NCBI RefSeq assembly: GCF_007741515.1
Contig: NZ_CP036263.1
Location: 1,922,001-1,986,000, forward strand
Reading direction: 5' to 3'
Length of the DNA stretch: 64,000 bases
From: Adhaeretor mobilis
GTDB lineage: Bacteria > Planctomycetota > Planctomycetia > Pirellulales > Lacipirellulaceae
Shown here: positions 9,646 through 17,602 of the stretch, in pieces
Layout: the number at the start of each line of letters is the position of its first letter
How positions within the stretch are numbered: the first letter of the stretch is position 1
The notes under the pieces: model-generated
Told to the model about the DNA's origin: nothing
The model's database searches: none
Seen by the model: only the letters and a program-made list of their open reading frames with translations
Position numbers and translations under genes: made by a program

Positions 9646-9804
9646 AGCGGGCTCCAAAAGGACGGGGCAATTTGCATGGCGGTAATCACACAACATCGCA
9701 AGCCAAGCCCTGTAGTTCAACCCCCGCAACCGAAAACCACTGGCCGGAACGCTTCCGCGCCCCGGTTTTCAGCGTGCCAGGTGGTGGCTTCTCCGGTTTT
9801 CGGT

Positions 9805-10938
9805 TTAAGTTCGCAACGTCTGGCTCATCGCAGCAGCGACAGGGATGAAAACCAACAGCGGTGCCCAAGCGGCCAGCGCCGGGCGAACCATGCCGAGATC
9901 GCCGAGCGAGCGGCAGGCGATGGTCGCCAGAAAGAACAGCGTGGCAACGACCAGGCAGATGCCAATCGAGAGGAACACGTTGCGATTGCGTCGGGAGAAC
10001 ATCAACGGTAGCCCGAGCATGAGTAAGGTGCCATCCAGCAACGGTTGCACGGCTCGTGAATGGACGGCTACTTGCACGTCCGGGCCCAGGTCGGTGCTGG
10101 GATGACTCAGCTCCGCGATGAGTTCAGTAGTCGAGGAATAATTCCGCCACGTTGATCCGTTAGCTAGCATCGTGAATGACAGTTCGGAAGCGACAAATAG
10201 CTCGTCTTCTTTCAACCAAGAAGCATCGCGCGGGGTGACGATGATAGGCTTTTCCTCTAGGTACAACGACGCCTTCTCAGCAATGTGTTTGGGAGTGGAG
10301 ACGTTTCTCAGGAAGTATCCTGATGGCCGCGTACCCTCAGCAGGGGCGTAGACTGCACTCTCTGCAACGAGGCGGCGTCCGTATTTGGCGAGATCTCCTT
10401 CGAGAATGAACGTGGGCCGCAAGATTCGCTGCTCAGCGACCACGACTTTCTCGCCACCAATCAAGATGTCCGTTTGGCTATCGAAACGGGCTTCCAAGGA
10501 ACGAGCACTCACGCCGCCCAAGTCCTTACTGTCGCGAGTGAGCTGATCGCGGACCTGCGGAATCACCCATTCTCGGTTCGCGGCGGCGCACAGGCTCACT
10601 ACTCCTACGGAGACGATCAGTGGACGTAGTATCCGAAACTTCGAGATCCCTGCCGCCAACATGGCAGTCATTTCATGGTGCCGTTGCAGCCAAGTGACCG
10701 TAAACATCGCGGCAATCATGGCCAAGATGCCGCTGGTGCGATCAAAGAAGTCGAGACTTCGATACGCATAATACTCAGCAACGATAGCAATCAGGCTGCC
10801 ATGTTCTTTGGCATGCGAGGAGAAGTGATCGAGATGCCCAAAGGCGTCTATCACAATGTAGAGCCCGGTGAGGCTCAAGAAGCAGATCGCAAAGATTTGT
10901 ACGAACTGCCGCAGAAGATAGCGAGTGAGGATAAACAT
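9805..10938 (-). CDS. LptF/LptG family permease
   Basis: A 377-residue inner-membrane protein of the family that, as an LptF-LptG pair with LptB, drives lipopolysaccharide out of the inner membrane. It begins MFILTRYLLRQFVQIF, the typical first helix, followed by two more helices (FLSLTGLYIVIDAF; a third in the TSGILAMIAAMFTVTWLQR region). A polar periplasmic domain spans about 130-280, and a last group of helices ends the protein. HHEMTAMLAAGISKFRILRP matches the coupling segment of the family. The start at 10938 is placed at the family N-terminus; the frame upstream has no homology. Whether it is LptF or LptG cannot be told. It is divergent from comF. Confidence 0.87.
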   Translation of the reverse strand: MFILTRYLLRQFVQIFAICFLSLTGLYIVIDAFGHLDHFSSHAKEHGSLIAIVAEYYAYRSLDFFDRTSGILAMIAAMFTVTWLQRHHEMTAMLAAGISKFRILRPLIVSVGVVSLCAAANREWVIPQVRDQLTRDSKDLGGVSARSLEARFDSQTDILIGGEKVVVAEQRILRPTFILEGDLAKYGRRLVAESAVYAPAEGTRPSGYFLRNVSTPKHIAEKASLYLEEKPIIVTPRDASWLKEDELFVASELSFTMLANGSTWRNYSSTTELIAELSHPSTDLGPDVQVAVHSRAVQPLLDGTLLMLGLPLMFSRRNRNVFLSIGICLVVATLFFLATIACRSLGDLGMVRPALAAWAPLLVFIPVAAAMSQTLRT

Positions 10939-11040
10939 ACTCGTCGAAGAGTACCTATCGGCCCCAGCGAAGGAAACGGCATTTTGGCGCAGGTATTTCA
11001 ATCGAGTAGAATCTAAACTGCTAGCACCCCCCCCCGCCGA

Positions 11041-11826
11041 ATGCCACCAATTTCCTCCATCGTCGATTGTCTCCCAGCTTGGCTGCAAGATTTGCGCGGT
11101 CGTGCGCTCGACTTGGTGTTCCCGCCGACCTGTCTCGCCTGCGAAGCCGATCTTTCGAACGTCACTTGGCAGCAGCTGGGTGGCATGTTTTGTGAGTCCT
11201 GTCGAGAGTCGCTCATTCTGCTGGAGGAACCGATCTGCCCGCGATGCGCATCGCGCGTGCCTGAGGTACATGGAGTGCGGCTCGATTGCGGCGTTTGCCA
11301 AAAGCAGGCATTGCGAATAGACCGAACAGTTGCCGTTGGGCCCTACGACGGCTTATTGCGAGATCTCATCCTGCGGATGAAGACCGACACGCGACGATTG
11401 CTGGCTCACAATTTAGTCGATCTTGCCTGGCGGGCATGTGGGGCACAACTTCGTGATTTAAAGGTCGATGCGATTGCCACGGTGCCGACCCATCCCCTGA
11501 GGCAGCTTCAGCGCGGGGTGAGTGTCCCGCATGCCCTAGCGGGAGCTCTGGCCAGAAAGCTGAAAGTCCCAGTTGCCTCGCGGCTGCTGAAACGTAAGAG
11601 CAATACACCGGCCCAGGCGGGATTGAGCCGGCCGGCAAGGATCAAGAATGTTCGCGGCGAAATCCTTGTGCGGCAGGGTCACGTCGGAAGCCTGGGGCAC
11701 GTTTTGCTCGTAGACGACGTCCTTACTACAGGCGCCACGGCAGACGAAACGGCCCGAGTTTTGAAACGGGCAGGGATCGGCAAGGTTTCGGCGTTCGTTA
11801 TGGGCCGCACACTCGACATGGGTTGA
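11041..11826 (+). CDS. ComF family phosphoribosyltransferase-like protein
   Basis: A 261-residue protein. The N-terminal third holds a four-cysteine zinc module (CLACEA near residue 31, CESC near 51, CPRC, then CGVCQ), the usual opening of ComF. The C-terminal part has the PRPP-binding loop VLLVDDVLTTGATADE of type I phosphoribosyltransferases. ComF proteins take part in DNA uptake in competent bacteria, although many lineages keep the gene without known competence. The start ATG lies just after a run of nine C bases, and no clear Shine-Dalgarno is seen. The gene is divergent from the LptF/G gene, so the roughly 100 bases between should hold promoters for both. Confidence 0.9.
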   Translation: MPPISSIVDCLPAWLQDLRGRALDLVFPPTCLACEADLSNVTWQQLGGMFCESCRESLILLEEPICPRCASRVPEVHGVRLDCGVCQKQALRIDRTVAVGPYDGLLRDLILRMKTDTRRLLAHNLVDLAWRACGAQLRDLKVDAIATVPTHPLRQLQRGVSVPHALAGALARKLKVPVASRLLKRKSNTPAQAGLSRPARIKNVRGEILVRQGHVGSLGHVLLVDDVLTTGATADETARVLKRAGIGKVSAFVMGRTLDMG

Positions 11827-11906
11827 GGGATAAACTCGTCGGAAAACAGCCGCTTCCCTAAGGGTTCGCCTTGTATGATGGGCGGGTATTGCGAGAATAG
11901 GGGCCG

Positions 11907-12848
11907 ATGGAAGCCAAAGACCTAGCACTGAAGAACCTGCCCGACGGCAAGAAACGGCCCATGGACCCGTTTCGCCGAGCGGTGGTGCGCGGATTAGCCG
12001 TGCTGCTGCCGCCGCTGCTGACGATCGTAATCTTCTTGTGGATCTTGAACACGGTAGCCAATTATCTATTGCTGCCGCTGGAAAACTCTACCCGCTGGGC
12101 ATTGAATCGCCAATTCGAAAAGAACATCGTTACGGAAACAGAGCTGCCTAAGGATGCTTCTATCGACAACAGCGGACAGGTGCTTGTCGGAGATATTCTC
12201 TACAAGCGCACGCCCGAAGGGAAATTCATTCCCGAGCACCACTATGACTTTGTGAAGCGACTGCGTGGCGGGAAAGCGATGCCCGAGACCGCTGCAAAGA
12301 TTTATGAAGTGTACGTCGATCAGAAGTTTCTGCGTCGGCACATCGTCATCCCGATCTTCCTGCTGCTCTTTTTGCTGATTCTCTACCTGCTCGGTCGGTT
12401 CATGGCAGCCGGTGTAGGCCGGTTCTTTTGGATGCAGTGCGAGCGGGTCATTAATCGGCTACCGATCGTGCGAAACGTTTATTCGTCGGTCAAGCAGGTC
12501 ACTGACTTCATGTTCAGTGAACGAGAGATCGAGTACACCCGGGTGATCGCCATCGAGTATCCTCGCAAGGGCATTTGGTCGCTTGGTATGGTTACCGGCG
12601 AAAGCCTGTTGGACATCAGTTGCGCCGCCAACGAGCCGGTACTCTCTGTGTTGATACCCACTTCACCCATGCCCTTCACGGGCTATACCGTGACGGTTAA
12701 GAAAAGCGAAGCGGTCGACTTGAACCTCACGATCGATCAGGCGTTCCAGTTTATTGTGAGCTGTGGAGTGGTCGTCCCGACAAACCAAGTAAGCCAGGCA
12801 ATCGCAGCGCATGAAGCCTCACGCTCGATCACCGAAGCGGGGAGCTAG
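11907..12848 (+). CDS. DUF502 family membrane protein
   Basis: A 313-residue inner-membrane protein. Two hydrophobic segments are visible: GLAVLLPPLLTIVIFLWIL at about 31-50 and IPIFLLLFLLILYLLGRFMA near 150. After the second comes the family block RLPIVRNVYSSVKQVTDFMF, then the soluble end with VSVLIPTSPMPFTGY-like residues (VLIPTSPMPFTGYTV), diagnostic of DUF502. The function of the family is unknown. AGGGG lies close upstream of the ATG. It ends five bases before hemC, so the two are probably co-transcribed. Confidence 0.9.
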   Translation: MEAKDLALKNLPDGKKRPMDPFRRAVVRGLAVLLPPLLTIVIFLWILNTVANYLLLPLENSTRWALNRQFEKNIVTETELPKDASIDNSGQVLVGDILYKRTPEGKFIPEHHYDFVKRLRGGKAMPETAAKIYEVYVDQKFLRRHIVIPIFLLLFLLILYLLGRFMAAGVGRFFWMQCERVINRLPIVRNVYSSVKQVTDFMFSEREIEYTRVIAIEYPRKGIWSLGMVTGESLLDISCAANEPVLSVLIPTSPMPFTGYTVTVKKSEAVDLNLTIDQAFQFIVSCGVVVPTNQVSQAIAAHEASRSITEAGS

Positions 12849-12853
12849 CAGCT

Positions 12854-13810
12854 ATGTCAGCCTCTCTCTTCCAAAGCGACTCGCCGTTGCGAATCGGCAC
12901 ACGCGCTAGCAAGCTGGCCCGCTGGCAGAGTGACTGGGTTGCGGCTGAGCTGAAGAAACATGGTCACGCCGCTGAAATCGTGGAGATCAGCACTCAAGGC
13001 GATACCCAACAGAGCGGCTCGGTCGCTTCGCTCGGTTTGCAAGGTGTATTCACGAAGGAAATTCAGTCCGCGCTGCTAGCTGGAGAAGTGGATATCGCGG
13101 TTCATAGCCTGAAGGACTTGCCCACGGAAACGATCGCCGGTTTAAGGCTCGCAGCCGTGCCACGACGGGCTAACCCGGCTGATGCGCTCGTAAGCAGTGC
13201 GGGTAGGCTCTCCGAACTCCCAGCCGGTGCGAAGATAGGCACAGGTAGCACGCGTCGCCAAGCCCAGTTGTTGGCGGCTCGTCACGATCTTAATGTCGTG
13301 GGGATCCGTGGCAATGTCGATACACGGCTCCGCAAGCTCGACGACGGCGAGTACGACGCCATCGTGCTGGCAGCTGCGGGGCTCACCCGTTTGGGCTGGA
13401 AAGACCGCATCACCGAACTCCTCAATCCACCAACCATGCTGCCTGCGCCAGGGCAGGGTGCTTTGGGGCTGGAGTGTCGGGCCGACGACGAAGGAGTTAT
13501 CGCGGCACTGTCCCTACTCGATCACGAGGAGACCCATCGGGCGACCACCGCAGAACGAACCATGCTTGCTGTGCTGGATGGTGGGTGCTCCGCTCCCATT
13601 GCTGCGTGGGGCCGGCTTGAAATGGATGACGACGAGCAACCTCAGCTCAAGCTGGATGGTTTGGTGGCGAGTTTGGATGGTACCGAGGTCCTGCGTGCTA
13701 GCACCTCCGGCAGACCGGGGCAAGCTGAGGAACTGGGTCGCATTGCGGCAGAACAATTGCTCGATCTTGGGGCGGCAGACATCATTAGGGATGCTCGGGT
13801 TAGCGACTAA
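12854..13810 (+). CDS. hemC: Porphobilinogen deaminase (hydroxymethylbilane synthase)
   Basis: A 318-residue enzyme of tetrapyrrole synthesis that joins four porphobilinogen units into hydroxymethylbilane. The family signatures run in order: LRIGTRASKLARWQ near the start, VHSLKDLPT with its catalytic Asp, STRRQAQL, RGNVDTRL, PGQGALGLECR, and DGGCSAP containing the dipyrromethane-carrying Cys245. Length is standard. It follows the DUF502 gene by five bases, with its ribosome-binding site (GGGGAG) inside the end of that gene. A CCGCAAGCGG repeat abuts its stop codon. Confidence 0.97.
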   Translation: MSASLFQSDSPLRIGTRASKLARWQSDWVAAELKKHGHAAEIVEISTQGDTQQSGSVASLGLQGVFTKEIQSALLAGEVDIAVHSLKDLPTETIAGLRLAAVPRRANPADALVSSAGRLSELPAGAKIGTGSTRRQAQLLAARHDLNVVGIRGNVDTRLRKLDDGEYDAIVLAAAGLTRLGWKDRITELLNPPTMLPAPGQGALGLECRADDEGVIAALSLLDHEETHRATTAERTMLAVLDGGCSAPIAAWGRLEMDDDEQPQLKLDGLVASLDGTEVLRASTSGRPGQAEELGRIAAEQLLDLGAADIIRDARVSD

Positions 13811-14116
13811 GCCGCAAGCGGCAATGAAAATAGCCGCGAGCCAACGGCCCGCTGGTGTCTCGTGTTGGGTGCTGCAATTCTTGCCGCTCGTACTCTCAAG
13901 TGGCAACATTCGCCGATCACAAGAAATGCTAGCGGCGAATTCTGCCGGTGTGTAGCGCTCCGCAAGCGGGGCGGCGAAATGGAGTTCGCTTTGTAGGCCT
14001 TTGAAACAGGGGCAAAGTATGCGACGGGTGTAATTCGCCCCGATTTGGCATGCGGCGTGCATAGAAAGACCGTCACTGAACGCAGGGGGGCTACCTGCGA
14101 TCCACTGACTCTTCTC
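13811..14116. other. Intergenic region: CCGCAAGCGG repeats and flagellar promoter
   Basis: The gap before the flagellar cluster. CCGCAAGCGG occurs at 13812-13821 (within TAAGCCGCAAGCGGC, whose TAA is the hemC stop) and again at 13960-13969. The sigma-54 type promoter at 14045-14061 closes the region. A minus-strand frame crosses it but also spans hemC and flgF and has no family match. Confidence 0.6.
14045..14061 (+). promoter_or_regulatory. Putative sigma-54 (-24/-12) promoter of the flagellar cluster
   Basis: TTGGCATGCGGCGTGCA matches the sigma-54 pattern TGGCACG-N4-TTGCA: GG at 14047-14048 and GC at 14059-14060 with exactly ten bases between, and only two mismatches in the conserved ends. 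Transcription would begin near 14072, about 45 bases before flgF. Sigma-54 control of rod and hook genes is common in other polarly flagellated bacteria. Not tested for background frequency. Confidence 0.55.
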
Positions 14117-14866
14117 ATGCCATACGGAATGTACATCTCGGGCGAAGGTGCCCGCGTGCAGGCCCAACGCCTGGAAGTTATCGCCAATAATCTGGCGAAC
14201 GTCGAAACTCCCGGCTTCAAGCGGGACGTGCCGATGTTCCAGTCGCGTTTCGCTGAAGCGATTCAGGACGGAACTGACTACCCAGGTAGCGGATCGCAGA
14301 ACGACGTCGGTGGCGGCGTCAAGATGATCAGTACGGAGACCGACTTCTCTCGCGGCGGCATCCGGCAAACCGATACGCCCACCGACTTTGCTATCAATGG
14401 CGAAGGCTTCTTCAACGTCCGCGGCGGCGACGGGCAAGTATATCTCACGCGGGCCGGGAACTTCTCGCTCGATGCGAACGGCCGCCTACAAACCCAAACT
14501 AATCTACCTGTGCTCGACGAAGGTGGAGCGGAGATCGTGATCGATGGCACCCGTCCTTGGAGTCTCGACTCTGGCGGACGTATCACCCAAGAAGGCGATT
14601 CCAAATTGCTGGGGATGACCGAGCCACAATCGCTTGGCGATCTCGTGAAGGTAGGTAGCAATCTGTTCCGCTCGCTTGGCCCCACAACTCCCGTCGCAGG
14701 ACGCGACGTTCGCCAGGGTTATCTCGAACAGTCTGGCGTAAATCCAACACGCGAAATGATGGCCATGATCGAAACGTCACGTGCGTTCGAGGCAAACACG
14801 AAAATCATCCAACACCAAGACAGCATGATCAGCGGGTTGCTGAGTCGCGTGCTGTCGAACTCGTAA
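14117..14866 (+). CDS. flgF: Flagellar basal-body rod protein FlgF
   Basis: A 249-residue rod protein exported by the flagellar type III system, part of the proximal/distal rod. The N-terminus has VQAQRLEVIANNLANVETPGF, the rod/hook signature. The middle has GEGFFNVRGGDGQVYLTRAGNF. The C-terminus ends in the helical block REMMAMIETSRAFEANTKIIQ. It is shorter than and upstream of FlgG, so FlgF is the better name. Start at 14117 (MPYGMYIS); ATG at 14129 is a close alternative and neither has a strong Shine-Dalgarno. It is the first gene after the sigma-54 type promoter. Confidence 0.9.
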   Translation: MPYGMYISGEGARVQAQRLEVIANNLANVETPGFKRDVPMFQSRFAEAIQDGTDYPGSGSQNDVGGGVKMISTETDFSRGGIRQTDTPTDFAINGEGFFNVRGGDGQVYLTRAGNFSLDANGRLQTQTNLPVLDEGGAEIVIDGTRPWSLDSGGRITQEGDSKLLGMTEPQSLGDLVKVGSNLFRSLGPTTPVAGRDVRQGYLEQSGVNPTREMMAMIETSRAFEANTKIIQHQDSMISGLLSRVLSNS

Positions 14867-14894
14867 AACCAAACAACATAGTTAAGTATGGACG

Positions 14895-14909
14895 GGCTCG
14901 GGACGAGCC
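14895..14909 (+). promoter_or_regulatory. GGA-loop hairpin in flgG leader (candidate CsrA site)
   Basis: GGCTCG-GGA-CGAGCC is a perfect 6-bp stem with GGA as the loop, 24 bases before the flgG start. CsrA binds GGA presented in hairpin loops, and a second GGA lies in the flgG Shine-Dalgarno (AAGGACA, about 14921-14927). csrA itself is in this cluster. The three-base loop is tight, and the overlapping palindrome GAGCCGGCTC at 14905-14914 could compete. Confidence 0.4.
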
Positions 14910-14932
14910 GGCTCGCAACTAAGGACAATAAC

Positions 14933-15733
14933 ATGAGCGTACAAACACTTTATACTGCCGCCACTGGCATGGATGCTTTGGAAACAAAGCTCGACGTTAT
15001 TGCCAATAATATGGCAAATATCAACACCACGGCCTTCAAGAAAGACCGTGCGAACTTCGAGGACCTCTTCTACCGCCAGTACCGTGCCCCTGGTGCAGTC
15101 GATGCGGATGGTAGCATTACGTCCACAGGCATTGAGGTTGGTCTTGGTACCCGTGTTTCCAGCACGCAAACCAATTACGGGCAAGGCTCGGCTCAAACGA
15201 CCAATAACCCGCTGGACTTCGCAATTGAAGGACGCGGCTTCTTCAAGGTGCAGGATCCCAACGGCGGTTCGCTTTACACGCGTGCAGGCAACTTCGGTCT
15301 CAATGCAAATGGTCAGTTGGTGCTTGGCTCGGCGAATACCGGATGGATTCTTGAGCCAAACGTCAACATTCCTGACAACGCGACCAATGTCGTCGTGAGC
15401 TCCGACGGCAACGTCCAGTACAGCACCTCGGATGCTCCCGGTTTAAACAACGCGGGCCAAATCACGTTCACCAACTTTATCGATCCGGACGGTCTGCTGA
15501 AAATGGGTGACAACCTCTACAAGGAAACGGCCGCCTCGGGCAGCCCGATTGAATCCAATCCTGGTACGGCTGGTTTCGGTGTTATCCAGCAGGGCGCTCT
15601 GGAAGCCTCCAATGTCGAGCCAGTTCAAGAGCTCATCGATCTGATTACCACGCAACGAGCATTCGAGCTGAATTCACAAGTCGTGCAAGCGGGTGACCAA
15701 ATCATGCAAGTCGCTACGCAACTTCGTCGTTAA
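14933..15733 (+). CDS. flgG: Flagellar basal-body rod protein FlgG (distal rod)
   Basis: A 266-residue distal rod protein, the drive shaft through the P and L rings. It starts MSVQTLYTAATGM, has LDVIANNMANINTTAFK at the N-terminus, EGRGFFKV and LYTRAGNF in the middle, and ends ELIDLITTQRAFELNSQVVQ...QVATQLRR, as FlgG does. The start at 14933 has AAGGA about 7 bases upstream; an in-frame ATG at 14888 is rejected because it would add non-conserved residues. It lies 66 bases downstream of flgF, with a GGA-loop hairpin in that gap. Confidence 0.95.
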   Translation: MSVQTLYTAATGMDALETKLDVIANNMANINTTAFKKDRANFEDLFYRQYRAPGAVDADGSITSTGIEVGLGTRVSSTQTNYGQGSAQTTNNPLDFAIEGRGFFKVQDPNGGSLYTRAGNFGLNANGQLVLGSANTGWILEPNVNIPDNATNVVVSSDGNVQYSTSDAPGLNNAGQITFTNFIDPDGLLKMGDNLYKETAASGSPIESNPGTAGFGVIQQGALEASNVEPVQELIDLITTQRAFELNSQVVQAGDQIMQVATQLRR

Positions 15734-15782
15734 TCATGAGCTGAGCCGCTAACCTCCTACCAACTGTTCACCGACTGATTTT

Positions 15783-16829
15783 ATGAAACACACTGCCCTT
15801 ACCATTCTGACATACGCCCTCGTCGTGGCATTCTCGGTGGCTACTGCCACAGGTGCCGAAGTCAGACTACGGGAATTCGCCGCACCGGAAGGTAGCGTAT
15901 TACTGTTGGGCGATGTGGCCGACATTCACGCGGCAACGCCTGCTCGTCGCAGCGAACTAGCAACGACGCCTCTCATGCCGTCCCCCCCGACTGGCCAACA
16001 GGTGTTTTTGAGGACGGCTCAAATCCGTGACTTGCTGCTCAGCCGTGGAGTTGATCTTCGCGGCGTGGTCTTCCTCGGGGCCAGTCGCATCTCGATCGGA
16101 GATGCTCCCGCGAATATCGGTCTTGATCGTAGCGAGCGACTTTCGCCATTAGAGCTTCGCGAAAATCTGCAAGCGGACCTCACCGCTTACCTCACTCAGC
16201 AATCGGGCTACGACCATTGGGAAGTGCAGCTCTCTCTGGGGGGAGACACTTTGCAAAAGATTTCACGCCTGCGTGGCACACCAAGCATTCGGGGCGGAAA
16301 AGCACCTTGGATCGGTCGCCAAACTTTCGAGCTATTTACGGGCGAGCAATCTCACATCGTCCCAGCAACTGTTCGTCGCAACGAGATGGCTCTGTTCGTG
16401 GTGCACAACATCGAACGCGGCATGATCGTTGGGCCTGGCGATGTAGAATTGCGAGTCACTCAGAATCGCCTGCCATCGAACGCTTGTAAATCAGTTGATG
16501 CCGTGGTTGGCATGGAAGCACGGCAGCCGTTGCGAGCAGACACGTTGTTATCGGCAGGTCAACTCGTCGCTCCACGGCTCGTGGAACGGGGCGAAACAGT
16601 AACCGTATTCGCCCGCACGGGCGGAGTTCTGGTTCGCACGCTAGGCGTTGCCCAGCAGCACGGTGCTCAGGGCGATTTGGTTCGCGTGGAAACTCTCGAC
16701 GGCGACGACCGGTATGCCGCACGAGTCACTGGTCACCGCGAATTAGAAGTGTTTGCCACCGGAGTGAACGCAGGCGATCTTGCTCTACGCAATCGTCCCG
16801 CGACGCAATCGAAGACAGTCATTCGATAG
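15783..16829 (+). CDS. flgA: Flagellar P-ring assembly chaperone FlgA
   Basis: A 348-residue periplasmic protein: a signal peptide (hydrophobic LTILTYALVVAFSVATATGA), a poorly conserved N-terminal half, then the SAF/ChapFlgA region with VHNIERGMIVGPGDVELRV near residue 203, RQPLRADTLL, and VTVFARTGGVLVRTLGVAQQHGAQGD. FlgA assists polymerisation of FlgI into the P ring. At 348 residues it is longer than the roughly 220 of enterobacterial FlgA, mainly in the N-terminal half. It sits between flgG and flgH, in the usual ring-assembly order. Confidence 0.88.
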   Translation: MKHTALTILTYALVVAFSVATATGAEVRLREFAAPEGSVLLLGDVADIHAATPARRSELATTPLMPSPPTGQQVFLRTAQIRDLLLSRGVDLRGVVFLGASRISIGDAPANIGLDRSERLSPLELRENLQADLTAYLTQQSGYDHWEVQLSLGGDTLQKISRLRGTPSIRGGKAPWIGRQTFELFTGEQSHIVPATVRRNEMALFVVHNIERGMIVGPGDVELRVTQNRLPSNACKSVDAVVGMEARQPLRADTLLSAGQLVAPRLVERGETVTVFARTGGVLVRTLGVAQQHGAQGDLVRVETLDGDDRYAARVTGHRELEVFATGVNAGDLALRNRPATQSKTVIR

Positions 16830-16858
16830 TCAGAAACACACGTAACCCAGTGAATACC

Positions 16859-17539
16859 ATGATCAGTACGCTTAAACCAACTGCCCTGGCATTGTTGCTC
16901 AGCCTGTTGTTTTCCAACAACGCGGCCACAGCTCAAGACGCCAGCCTTTTTAATCAAGGTGGCGGCCAGCAGCCGCTGACGGTGCAGGACTCTTCGTTCA
17001 TTTTCAAAGAGCTTCCTCCCTCCGCTCGCCCACGCGAGCTGCAGAAGAACGACATCATCACGGTGATCGTCGACTACAACACGCGCATGCTAAGCGAAGG
17101 TGACGCTGAGAGTCGTAAAACTTCTAGCCTATTGGCAGTGCTTACTGACTGGATCCGCTTCGACGGCAAGTCCATCCAAAGTGCTTCGCAGGCAAGCGGC
17201 GATCCCTCGGTCGGTGGTACTTACAACAGCCAGTACCGTGCCGAAAGCGATGTGGAACTTCGTGACTCGCTGACCTTTCGCATTGCCGCCAAGATCGTGG
17301 ACATTCGTCCCAACGGCAACTTGGTGATTGAGGCGCACTGGAACATTCAGAACAACGAAGAGCATTGGCGAATCTCGCTCACTGGTGAGGTCCGTCGCGA
17401 AACGATTCAGGCTGACAGAACCGTCACTAGCGATGCGATCGCGGACATGAACATCGTGAAGAAGGAGATGGGCCAAGTTCGCGACGGCTACGCACGCGGA
17501 TGGTTCTCACGATGGTACGACACTTATAAACCGTTTTAG
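16859..17539 (+). CDS. flgH: Flagellar L-ring protein FlgH, without lipobox
   Basis: A 226-residue outer-membrane ring protein. Family features include KNDIITVIVDYNTRMLSEGDAESRK, the block LTFRIAAKIVDIRPNGNLVIEA and the end block VTSDAIADMNIVKKEMGQVRDGYARGWFSRW. A cleavable signal (ALALLLSLLFSNNAATAQ) starts it. Unusually, the entire protein has no cysteine, so the lipid anchor that holds typical FlgH in the outer membrane cannot be attached. ATG at 16859 was preferred to GTG at 16850; no ribosome-binding site decides. Confidence 0.88.
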   Translation: MISTLKPTALALLLSLLFSNNAATAQDASLFNQGGGQQPLTVQDSSFIFKELPPSARPRELQKNDIITVIVDYNTRMLSEGDAESRKTSSLLAVLTDWIRFDGKSIQSASQASGDPSVGGTYNSQYRAESDVELRDSLTFRIAAKIVDIRPNGNLVIEAHWNIQNNEEHWRISLTGEVRRETIQADRTVTSDAIADMNIVKKEMGQVRDGYARGWFSRWYDTYKPF

Positions 17540-17602
17540 TTGGGTGCTGGTAATTGGGCGCAAGTCGCTAGTTTTTATAGCTGATCTTTACACGAGACTC
17601 AC

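Noticed and set aside
9337..10011. 224-codon plus-strand frame opposite ppiB and the LptF/G gene
   Set aside because: It is antisense to two conserved proteins and shows no features.
13514..14437. 307-codon minus-strand frame crossing hemC and flgF
   Set aside because: It spans two clear plus-strand genes and the promoter region, and has no domain.
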